Assembly: GCA_027491235.1 (NCBI GenBank)
Contig: JAIXWO010000013.1
Location: 1 to 64,000 of the forward strand
DNA length: 64,000 nt
DNA from: Sphingomonadales bacterium
Lineage (GTDB): Bacteria; Pseudomonadota; Alphaproteobacteria; Sphingomonadales; Sphingomonadaceae
Reading direction: 5' to 3'
Position numbers and translations under genes: made by a program. The notes under the pieces are model-generated. The model was not told the origin of the DNA, did no database searches, and worked only from the letters and a program-made list of their open reading frames with translations. The number at the start of each line of letters is the position of its first letter. Position 1 is the first letter of the stretch. Shown piece by piece: positions 12,001-16,858 of this stretch.

Positions 12001-12118
12001 CTTCGGCATAAGCCGGGCTCATCACCGCAAGGGTCAGGGCACTACTGCTGAGGATCAGCCGCCGAAAATCAGTCGCCTTACGAAGGCCTGAAACGGTCGA
12101 GCGCTTTGATTGAAACAT
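1..12118 (-). CDS. Giant TpsA-type exoprotein (filamentous haemagglutinin N-terminal domain, beta-strand repeats); partial, continues beyond window start
   Basis: ATG at 12118 (minus), 17 nt after the TpsB stop with a GGGGGA SD-like stretch. N-terminus reads MFQSKRSTVSGLRKATDFRRLILSSSALTLAVMSPAYAED...INQTTEKAIINWQTFDIASGASVNYTLPNSKSFTLNRVIGDDPSKIFGSLTSNGQIYLLNPRGILFGAGSRVNAAGLVAST, the classic TpsA secretion domain. No ORF in this minus frame is listed with a stop inside 1-12118, so the frame is open to the edge. Translation of the first ~90 bp gives ALTVTGTGAKTFNGALGSSVVLGALTVD repeats. Confidence 0.93.
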   Translation of the reverse strand, partial: MFQSKRSTVSGLRKATDFRRLILSSSALTLAVMSPAYAEDLPTGASVAAGQVAMAQSGSALNINQTTEKAIINWQTFDIASGASVNYTLPNSKSFTLNRVIGDDPSKIFGSLTSNGQIYLLNPRGILFGAGSRVNAAGLVASTMAMKDEDFLASRYVFTDNGSKAAVVNEGEIIVNGGYAALLSSNVRNEGIVSSRLGTVAMAAGQKLTLDVSGDQLVSVQVEPALVSQLIENRGMIAAEDGRVVMTMSSERRLMDSAIASRVQQAQEIVASGDGTISRITAAGQINAAKVDVQAGSVGVAEISGAVSALGSAGAGGSIAITGGDVVLKVSAHLDATGPSKGGQINVGGGYQGASSDLLNARTTTVESGASISANASDSGSGGNIIVWSDKLTKFAGQIAATGGRNAGNGGFAEVSGKALLDFSGTVDLRAASGTAGTLLLDPYNLTIQSSGSDTNVTGTDATGTSSILTVSSLQNALNSANVVVTTGDATVSGQDGNITVASDLSWLSSNNLTLRAANNIAINANILALSGGLTLQAGLAADGTTASTAGTISLAAANSIRLLTKGLTATAVTGIDLSGYVESKTLASLSSTNGNVSASSTSNVFSAGIAATSGSTGSLTIKGTGNTELKAISAGSGGATIEIAGTVTSTSSFASSGAVSITTPSGSDGNIDLTGAFSAAGNVSLSADKPGFIRINNISGDTTFSTIVAGGAITLASAANTLSFGVSSQAITGLAGDAGQASGLVSITAAAVNIVKSIVTAGGNVSITSTSGAITASAGADITTTATANTGTTSGSVAIVGAANVTLNNITTTGAANDQAAGSNAATVNVSSTAGDVSVFAITTSGGQPMRVDSGGSGLDNGGNAASITLSSSTGRKTVLRGNLTAIGGNFSGTSAAAQGLGGNILTTGPVTLADHISIDTGATTGYVYLLGTVDSDSASALKALSITAGAGNVRFGDTVGQTAALYSVDVVSAVTTDIFASLKTDGSTNISGRTTGVRIATTSKLNFGNVSTESNNTALVIDTSGGNGVFTLNNSASTIVAQMRAPVEFKRGSGAINLNSTLFSTTGEYNNLSFTTASGSGGGTVTIVSTIGGGTQASTSGLGDIFVDSVSNLSFQAGIAAKSLISLGGTGTITLATNSSTAQFYSGANGLQLGSSSGSAISVNLNATLSSSGAPVTLTTTGTNAGLTISGTTTTAGGAVTISTKGALSATGNNSSIATSNGAITLTGLGGIDNSSNQSASSYNAGTGKIRMYGGGNNITMYALLTSTNADTGGTPAILITDAATVNVSIVNANANNLGVGTFQVGIVASDTAIAPAQSVGAGGSLTLLSSGLRLRTSQALNLKFAGDESSNSFLITGTDASGAAQTETVSGSAAGTVTSTKSFKSITSVVATNATAANVSVGLASSDTISGALTQQNPFAQTGKIDIANLTVSSASSISITSSVNKIDTLSSFDVGSSLTVKAVGHTAGMALTGNVTATSVDIATGNGALILGNFNITATAGNATLTGFGVTQNATSNITATNQVIVYGYDYNNANNRGVIDLKGNIIAGNTSTSSVLIHGGGASTILGNVTAGVAGSRGGLIIGDDSNYNVSGSGTSRWNWFAGSVSQNSGTALKVGQVTLRARDGTTGNITLTNPNNEFGSVNRVVRYGSFSIFDADTEANNLQITGNVSEGSNTSAIKIGTLGSLTANGVSIHGYGVVLEGTSITSSADIWAGRNDLILRPNGGSVTLTGNQRSESSVGTYYIQNSNNIQLGQTYDLARLQFGFEAVTAAVSASQAVSDQGGAITINGSAAASSVATSSTGNRIVITSGADDSARSFTVTGTDMFGRALTETITGANTASATGSKYFATVTSVSAGAGGSSSVAVGWATESVAGNVTQQNQVDLSTLSGKVGGSITLDRSDNSFSSITGLTAGGAISLRTDNILTVSGALTSTTGGVTLMSNSTQTVSSTGSVIAAGNIAMTSTGNVISIVGAVRSNTGAITLQTNNAAGSINVASTGTVTTLGTDQSLTINGYRGITIDGTISTTGNITISTAYTSGATGAFANTGTISSSGSSSTVLVTTFQGQTLTVGGAITSGGALQLLAGGTFTSTAAGVITSGASGSVAIRSGYLFSTANTHSVNIAGNIAAGSGGVQFYSNDKVTQTTGVITSTGNLVGINANGGTPVYAAPSSQGTVTLNANNAVAGIGPFYVKGENGDSDFILNNTGGGLRVAGDVSTSNGSITIRTAGGLLDLQSFNIKAGEYLANGGGNITLTGRGINQSLGTINANGSISGAVAGDGAAGGAVVLTGHDGTESGSITLNGTLRTLNNTTAAITIRGTSNLVLPSIIATNGTLIIGDDTATVGQISGNISQASSTTILAKTLTLGTATNAIGGYVVLTNSGNKFDNLGIVKVGDVANTQYDLDIADSTAGLTLGAAVTSAGGLRITTVKTVSDASGILAIGANSLTASGDVYVGGSTVTQSSASTINAGSGTITVHGGGGADSFSVTLSGTLTTTNATASAIQVLAAANSTLNILVARSGGVVLGTAANPLSGTVSQTASTGIIEAATLFGNVGVLTANNVKIDNLGAMTSTGALSLKDIGGTGTAGLAVVGTVRAGAASSIETTDGALSIGAQTINVAGFNLTLKGVGISQTTGSSILSTTSTINAATGSIDLVSALNDFTGQVTLTSTGAFVNIADANQLSLNSLTGQLALTTSISAVAGTNLVLTPENLTTTSGNIYLQSKNGDLSTPGNLTTTTGNITLIANFGSATTGDTQVNNTIQTGSGNVIISADREVNLAKSILSTSGNISVSGDTVTHSTGSSTDILYLRTASTGNISVNAVQTGGLTMGPFYYYQADTGVISITAGGTIRLSNISSNGRLNVTGVGLIQQYDGARIAATELSVTARDNASAGTGIITLANLANNAGAISLITRNAADTAAGTGAISYYDTDAVAISRIQSAGSVTLTAGGVISTAASGSLGTGQVEANLLTVKTLNNSGAGVLLTAADNNVATLNVSIRNAADTARAGSSVGENTTTGAGGTVRYTDANGFAVAGISTGASVVLSSGGAVTQTGAIMSDKLGLQGSGSFVLNQADVSSNPVNVVSVFASEATGSVTFSSLTALTIGSVNPTGIMSGGAAVTIAAPSIDSSSTTIDTRSSVAGVSGGAVSLTSTGTGANGNLTVGVINTSGKDADTGDSNGGTAGAITLTASGASLSVAGTLTARGGLKSGTGNNGADGAVKLLVTSGAASQANGSNEISSGQLIIDALNASALLDTGNTADKVVARISGIGQSLTYSSSNVFAVGGGTASGLTWNGITTQGGDVVLGSAGAAITVSEAITTRGGNFTSGVTSSKIASLNSSGLVISTAGDITVGSSIAYANGGTISVVATGDITTGAVISSGDSAAASASAGVITLTSSAGSISAGALTANGRDATGGAITLTAGTINLLGNISTTANTTNAATSGGTMTFDGAVVLGGDRALTTGATIGGNIVFLGTVDASVSAYNLAMTAGTGSISFAGAVGATSVLGAVNIASANTVTVSSTFAAGSFTQQSGANLTTIAGAMTLGNGFSFTGKDLTLSATLTAGSSVTIANTGVFTTAAVADISASGAFSQNGSGENKLAGDISTSNANISFSQKVTLTGGVSFASSGGSITFLSTVDGDGVQARAITLSSGSGNVTFTDKVGDTESLGSITVNSAGTTKFSTTAKASSITTDAAGSTQIFANVETTADQLYNDVLTLGADLTLTAATVKAYGSVSGSSKTLNIVGNAILGNPSGTNDAVTGLTSLDVTGTTVIETATLTSTGTQRYRGNVTLNTATTLTTTNSAITFNAALASFYMEMNALTIAAGSGDVTFTGAVGATNRLGDVSIGSSGVTLFGSTVRATSLTTNVGGTTKLTGGVFTTLDQTFNDDVILLGDVQVTGRDIAFNLTTKSDSAQTARGLIVSSSGTTTFGGTVGATALLSSLTVNGGGTAKLNGASITTSGAQIYDDILVLGHDIVLTGSNITINSTVDSDVASTPRALTVTGTGAKTFNGALGSSVVLGALTVD

Positions 12119-12135
12119 TGTTCCCCCGGGTGCCA

Positions 12136-13782
12136 TTAAAAGGCAAACTTGGCGCTGATCCACGCCTTGATTTTGTCGTTAAACTGGTCCGGCGCGCCGA
12201 TGGCGCGCGCGGCGGATGCATCAATGGCGACACCCCATGGGGTACGCCAAATTGCGCCAAGCCCCGCACCCTTAAGGGTTTTGGGCCGAGTTGGATCTGC
12301 GCCGTAAACGCGGCCAAAATCATAGAACACGGACGCGGAAAGGCGGCTACCGAGCGCCCTTTGATAGGTTGCGCGTCCAACGAAGCCTGATCGTCCTGCA
12401 ACGTCATCATCATTGCCAAAGGCGAAAACGCCATTGCTGCCGTTGATCATCATCATTTGCGATTGATCGACCTTGGCAGAGCCAATTTGCCCGTTAACCC
12501 GAAGCTCGATCACGTCCTTGTCCGAAAGCGACTGACGCCGCGTCACATAAGCGACGAGCGTCGTGTAACTGTTCTTTCTGAGCGTTTTTCCCGCAGTCAG
12601 CGTCGCACCAAAGGCGTTGCTTCCTCCACTGAGAAGGGCGTCAGATGTCATCACATCCAACCCAAGCGACCCAAACACGACTGACCGGTTGGTGATAAGG
12701 GTTTCGATCCGGTCAGAGAACCGGCGATAGCCAGATTCAAAACTGAGAATGACGCTTTGATCAGACTGCAAGATGATCGGATATTTGGCACCAAGCGTCG
12801 CTGTTTCGCTGCTCCCTTTTAGGAGGAGCGGCGTATTCAAAAGCTTATAGCGCAGGCCCGACCCGGAAATGAGAAACGACAGGCCATCCGAGCCCACCGG
12901 CAGAGTGTATCCGAGACGGGCATATTGAACCCCGCGTGACGCCAATCCGGTGATGTTAAGCACGTCGCCAAATCGGGCGATCGGGAACAGCGATACATTC
13001 GCGGTCAAGCGCTCAAAGCCGGCGCGTGTCGACCCACTTCGATCAAGAGACAAGGCAACATTCTGCTCGACGCCCGGTTCGTCGACAATAACGACCGACG
13101 ACGTGCCCTCACTGGCCCCTGCCCGCAGAACGGTGCGCACATTATTCCCAGGGAGCCGGTTGAGCAGCAGCGTACCACGCTCAATACGCCGCAAATCAAT
13201 GACATCACCCGGCTTTGCGCCTGCCTGAACATAGGTCCGCTGCGAATCCGAATCGGCACTCAAACTGGCAGGATCGATTTCAACGCCCGCCAGCTTGCCT
13301 TCAATAACCTGCAGGGCAACAAAACCGTCCACGACATCTTGGGCCGGAACAACAGCCCGCGCCAAAATTCCTTCGTCTTGATAATACTTGCCAATAAGAT
13401 CAGCCGCATAACCCAGTTCAGCTATCGATAGTTTGCGACCAACCAAGGGTCCAAGAGCGGTTTGCAACTCATCTCCGGTAAAGGAGCTATTGCCGGAAAA
13501 TCGGAAACCTTTGACCTCTATTGATGGACCTGAAATGGTTGATGGCTCATCAACCATAATCTTCTTACGCACCTTCAAATCTGGCTGAACAACCTGAGTT
13601 GGTTCCACTTGGCGCAAAATACGTGCACCAACGACCGAAGGATCGGACTGCGCTTGAGCCGCAGACCCGACACCGGAAACCGCCAAAAATGCACAACATA
13701 TTTGCACACATCTTGATTTCGAAATTCGAATAATTCGAAAATACAGGAGTTGAATTCTGCTATTTCTATTTAGCATTCTCAA
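12136..13782 (-). CDS. TpsB-family outer membrane transporter (ShlB/FhaC/HecB, POTRA + beta barrel)
   Basis: 548 aa with N-terminal signal-like segment, POTRA-like region (IEVKGFRFSGNSSFTGDELQTALGPLVGRKLSIAELGYAADLIGKYYQDEGILARAVVPAQDV), barrel C-terminus ending in aromatic KFAF; directly upstream of tpsA. Confidence 0.93.
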   Translation of the reverse strand: MRMLNRNSRIQLLYFRIIRISKSRCVQICCAFLAVSGVGSAAQAQSDPSVVGARILRQVEPTQVVQPDLKVRKKIMVDEPSTISGPSIEVKGFRFSGNSSFTGDELQTALGPLVGRKLSIAELGYAADLIGKYYQDEGILARAVVPAQDVVDGFVALQVIEGKLAGVEIDPASLSADSDSQRTYVQAGAKPGDVIDLRRIERGTLLLNRLPGNNVRTVLRAGASEGTSSVVIVDEPGVEQNVALSLDRSGSTRAGFERLTANVSLFPIARFGDVLNITGLASRGVQYARLGYTLPVGSDGLSFLISGSGLRYKLLNTPLLLKGSSETATLGAKYPIILQSDQSVILSFESGYRRFSDRIETLITNRSVVFGSLGLDVMTSDALLSGGSNAFGATLTAGKTLRKNSYTTLVAYVTRRQSLSDKDVIELRVNGQIGSAKVDQSQMMMINGSNGVFAFGNDDDVAGRSGFVGRATYQRALGSRLSASVFYDFGRVYGADPTRPKTLKGAGLGAIWRTPWGVAIDASAARAIGAPDQFNDKIKAWISAKFAF

Positions 13783-13870
13783 TCAGTCCGATGTTTTAAA
13801 TTAAACATAATGTTATTTTTAAATATACTTCAAAAATTTGACAATAATATTCAGAATATTTTCAATTATT

Positions 13871-13909
13871 TTTACAAAATGTAAGTTATTTTCTCTTACA
13901 AAATGTAAG
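13871..13909. promoter_or_regulatory. Two tandem 15-bp palindromes (TTTACAAAATGTAAG and CTTACAAAATGTAAG), start-to-start 24 bp, in the AT-rich region upstream of tpsB
   Basis: Direct reading: 13871-13885 and 13895-13909; the second copy is a perfect CTTACA-AAA-TGTAAG inverted repeat. Confidence 0.6.
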
Positions 13910-14272
13910 GTTTTTTCCAATGAAAGAAGTTTTCAAGTTGGATTTATTAAAATTCCAATTTGGCATCATATCAAGCGCCGCTGGACAGAAACCGGACGCA
14001 TGTCCGCTAGGCGCTGTATGCGCGCTGCAATTTCTCGGATGGCTTGGGACAGCTTTTACGGGCGTCTCTGAAGACGCGCGGCGCGTTGGGCGCGATCAAG
14101 TTCGAAAGGTTATTCAGCACGGCCTAACTGCCGCTCTTCACCTCGGATCGGGCCGAAGGATCGGTTTATGAGAGAGCATGGCGCGACACCGCCCCTGTAT
14201 GCGCCCAAATACCTTGAAAAATTGCGAGCGCGCGGAAGGCGACAATTTCAATTTGCTGGGAAATCACAACGC

Positions 14273-14779
14273 TCAGTTCCCAAGCGTTCGGAACGCCCCG
14301 TTGCAATAGAGAAGCTCGGTCAAGCCGGCCCGGTTATCGACATGGCGCACTGCGCCCGCATAAATCCGGTGGGTGCCGAATTCCATCATGCCGCCAACCT
14401 CGCAGGAGATGCTGCTGATGCTGGACCGGAGCGCAGGCATGCCATCCAGATCATACCAGTCGCCATCCACAAAGCGGCTGTCCCGTCCTGCAGCACTGCC
14501 AAAGGCGGACGCAACGGCTTCATCCTCTTGGCTCAACACGTTGAGCACGAAACGGCCCGTAGCCTCCAATGTCCGCGTCATTGATGCAGATGTGTTGACG
14601 CTAATGAGCACCGACATCGGATCAAAGCTGAGCGAACAAGCCGCCGTGGCGGTCATCCCCACATCGCCTTCCGGACCGCGTGCGGTGATGAGGTAAACGG
14701 CAGACGCCACACTGCGCATCGCCTGACGAAAGGCGTTGGACAGGTCTGGATCAACGGGGGCGGAAAAATCAGCGGACAT
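14273..14779 (-). CDS. hsaB: Flavin reductase family protein (two-component monooxygenase reductase, HsaB-like)
   Basis: FRQAMRSVASAVYLITARGPEGDVGMTATAACSLSFDPMSVLISVN... typical flavin reductase-like FMN-binding domain; probable partner for HsaA. Confidence 0.75.
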   Translation of the reverse strand: MSADFSAPVDPDLSNAFRQAMRSVASAVYLITARGPEGDVGMTATAACSLSFDPMSVLISVNTSASMTRTLEATGRFVLNVLSQEDEAVASAFGSAAGRDSRFVDGDWYDLDGMPALRSSISSISCEVGGMMEFGTHRIYAGAVRHVDNRAGLTELLYCNGAFRTLGN

Positions 14780-14817
14780 TCAAGGTTTCCTGATGGGTAA
14801 AGTGTTTTGGCGCAAGC

Positions 14818-15246
14818 TTACATCCGCAGATGCTGGCTCAAATCGCCCTGAAAATCGAACATGGAATAATCACGGAATGTGAAACGCCAATGGCCGTCAA
14901 CCCTCGCAAAGCGGTCATGATAGCGGCCGGATGCAATGATTTGGAGCGGAAAGCCCGGCAGGCTTTGCAACACGGTGTAGCAGGAACGGCAACTCGCTTC
15001 GCCAGCCTGCTCATCAATGTCCAATATTGGGTTGGTGATGACATGCCGCGTGTTCGAACGCCCTTCTGTGTCGAGGACGATCATCTTGTTCCAAACATCG
15101 CGCATGTCCAAACCGCCAATTTCGCGACCACCCATCAGCTTCAGCGTCGCATGACGAAGCAAGTCTGATGCGCCTTCGAAATCGGCAACATCCATCATCT
15201 CCCCATAACGGTAGAGCAGATTGGTGATGGAAACGGCGCTGATCAC
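14818..15246 (-). CDS. NTF2/SnoaL-like protein (putative steroid dehydratase/isomerase fold)
   Basis: 142 aa; LLYRYGEMMDVADFEGASDLL...NTRHVITNPILDID...HWRFTFRDYSMFD. Confidence 0.75.
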   Translation of the reverse strand: MISAVSITNLLYRYGEMMDVADFEGASDLLRHATLKLMGGREIGGLDMRDVWNKMIVLDTEGRSNTRHVITNPILDIDEQAGEASCRSCYTVLQSLPGFPLQIIASGRYHDRFARVDGHWRFTFRDYSMFDFQGDLSQHLRM

Positions 15247-15902
15247 AAAGATGCCCCACGTGCCATTTCGTTCTCAAAGAAATGAAGCAGTTGCGCGGCC
15301 ATCGCGACAATGGCGGCCTCCGGATCTTGTTGGCTGCGACGGACTGTCAGAAAATAGCAGGCCTGATCCAATTGAGACAACGCAAAAGCCGCACGATGCC
15401 GCCCCGCTTCGTCTGCCTCCAAATGCGCGAGCGCCGCGTTGTTACGGGCGAGCATATCAATCAAGACGTTCTGAAACCCTGCAATTTTCCAATAGAGATC
15501 GGGCTCGATCGCCGTGGCTTGGGTCAAGATAAGGCAGGTCGTTTCATTCTGCCGGTACAGGGCAACGTTGCGGCGGCACCAGTCCTCCAAGCTTACCGGA
15601 TCCGGCGCCTGCATGCCCGCAAGCTCTTCATACATCGGCTGCCAAAGCGGAACGAAAGTGTCTGCCACGGCGCTAATCAACGCGACCTTGCTTGGAAAAT
15701 GCGCATAGAAGGAGGCGCGACTGACTCCCGCCTCCCGAAGCACATCGTCAACCGTCGCGTTGGCATAGCCCTTTTCCGCAAAGATCCGAACGGCACCTTC
15801 AATAAGCTTTTCACGCGTCGCCGCCCGTTGCGCACGCTGACGCGGATTGGCGCGGTTTTGGCGCTCCAAATCACTTGGCAAGACGGGCTCATTGGTTGAC
15901 AT
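15243..15902 (-). CDS. TetR/AcrR family transcriptional regulator
   Basis: TREKLIEGAVRIFAEKGYANATVDDVLREAGVSRASFYAHFPSKVALI helix-turn-helix; internal ATG at 15902 preferred over the listed 16001 start. Confidence 0.88.
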   Translation of the reverse strand: MSTNEPVLPSDLERQNRANPRQRAQRAATREKLIEGAVRIFAEKGYANATVDDVLREAGVSRASFYAHFPSKVALISAVADTFVPLWQPMYEELAGMQAPDPVSLEDWCRRNVALYRQNETTCLILTQATAIEPDLYWKIAGFQNVLIDMLARNNAALAHLEADEAGRHRAAFALSQLDQACYFLTVRRSQQDPEAAIVAMAAQLLHFFENEMARGASL

Positions 15903-15913
15903 ACACTTTGTAT
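15901..15913. promoter_or_regulatory. Candidate TetR operator ATACA-CTT-TGTAT overlapping the tetR start codon
   Basis: Perfect 5-bp-arm inverted repeat at the tetR start, in the divergent tetR/TIM-barrel intergenic region. Confidence 0.45.
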
Positions 15914-15984
15914 AGACACTAGGTTTGCCCAAAGACAAGTGGGGAGCGGGATACAGCACATGATCAGCGAGGCGCGGCCCTAAA

Positions 15985-16857
15985 ATGCACTTGTCTGGCA
16001 CCTATCAGCCCGCAGCGCAGGTCTTCTACGGCGGCACACGGCAATGCACGCCTCTGCTCGACCGCCTCGCCCCCGCGCGGTCAGCGGGCTTCTCCGCTGT
16101 GTCCGTGTGGCCGGGCGATATGCGCGGGCTAAAGACAGCGGACGTAGTGCGGGCCGTCAACGATGCGGGCCTCTTCGTCTCTGAAGTTGAACTCATTACA
16201 AACTGGATGCCACCACATGCCACCAGTGAAAGCGCGTTTGGGAAGTTCCTCTCCGCCATGACGGCAGATCGCGTGCTTCCGCTCGCCGTCGAGCTTGGCG
16301 CGTCAACCGTGTCCGTCGCGGAACTCTTCGGGCTCGCTTATGATCGCCGCCTGATGGCGAAGCACTTCGGAGAGCTATGCGACAAAGCCGCTGCCCATGG
16401 CCTGCGGGTCGCGCTGGAATTCGTTCCAACAGGTGGCGTGCCAGGCCTGGCAGAAGCGCTGGAGGTCATCGACACGGCCGGACGGTCCAATGGTGGTCTG
16501 ATGGTGGATGCCTGGCACGTCTTTCGCAGCAACTCTTCGCTGGACCTGCTGGCGTCTGTCCCGGGCGAACGCATCTTTTCGGTTCAGCTCAATGATGCGC
16601 CTGCACGCCCCGAGGAAGACCTTACCCAAGGGATGATGAACCGCCTGCTTCCCGGTGAAGGCGAGCTTGATCTTAAAGCGTTCATGCAGGCAATTGCCGC
16701 CACCGGCACATCCGCTTTTTTGGGCGTTGAGACCTTTTCCAAGGATCTTGATCAATTGCCGACTGATGTTGCCGCCCACCGATGCGCCGCAGCACTCAAC
16801 CGATGCCTGAATTTCGCGTCAATGACCCAAACACATTCCCCGACAGGACTTGTTTAA
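15985..16857 (+). CDS. Sugar phosphate isomerase/epimerase family (AP endonuclease 2-like TIM barrel)
   Basis: 290 aa; VALEFVPTGGVPGLAEALEVIDTAGRSNGGLMVDAWHVFRS...VQLNDAP...LPGEGELDLKAFMQAIAATG. Confidence 0.8.
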   Translation: MHLSGTYQPAAQVFYGGTRQCTPLLDRLAPARSAGFSAVSVWPGDMRGLKTADVVRAVNDAGLFVSEVELITNWMPPHATSESAFGKFLSAMTADRVLPLAVELGASTVSVAELFGLAYDRRLMAKHFGELCDKAAAHGLRVALEFVPTGGVPGLAEALEVIDTAGRSNGGLMVDAWHVFRSNSSLDLLASVPGERIFSVQLNDAPARPEEDLTQGMMNRLLPGEGELDLKAFMQAIAATGTSAFLGVETFSKDLDQLPTDVAAHRCAAALNRCLNFASMTQTHSPTGLV

Positions 16858-16858
16858 A

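Noticed and set aside
1-12118. Possible CRISPR-like or tandem nucleotide repeat array because of recurring short GC-rich words
   Set aside because: Recurrence follows 3-bp codon phase of degenerate beta-strand protein repeats; no fixed-length repeat/spacer structure seen.
13838-14171. Small plus-strand ORFs (77 and 83 aa) between tpsB and the flavin reductase
   Set aside because: No recognisable domain; more likely AT-rich regulatory/intergenic DNA or decayed sequence. Would need expression or conservation data.
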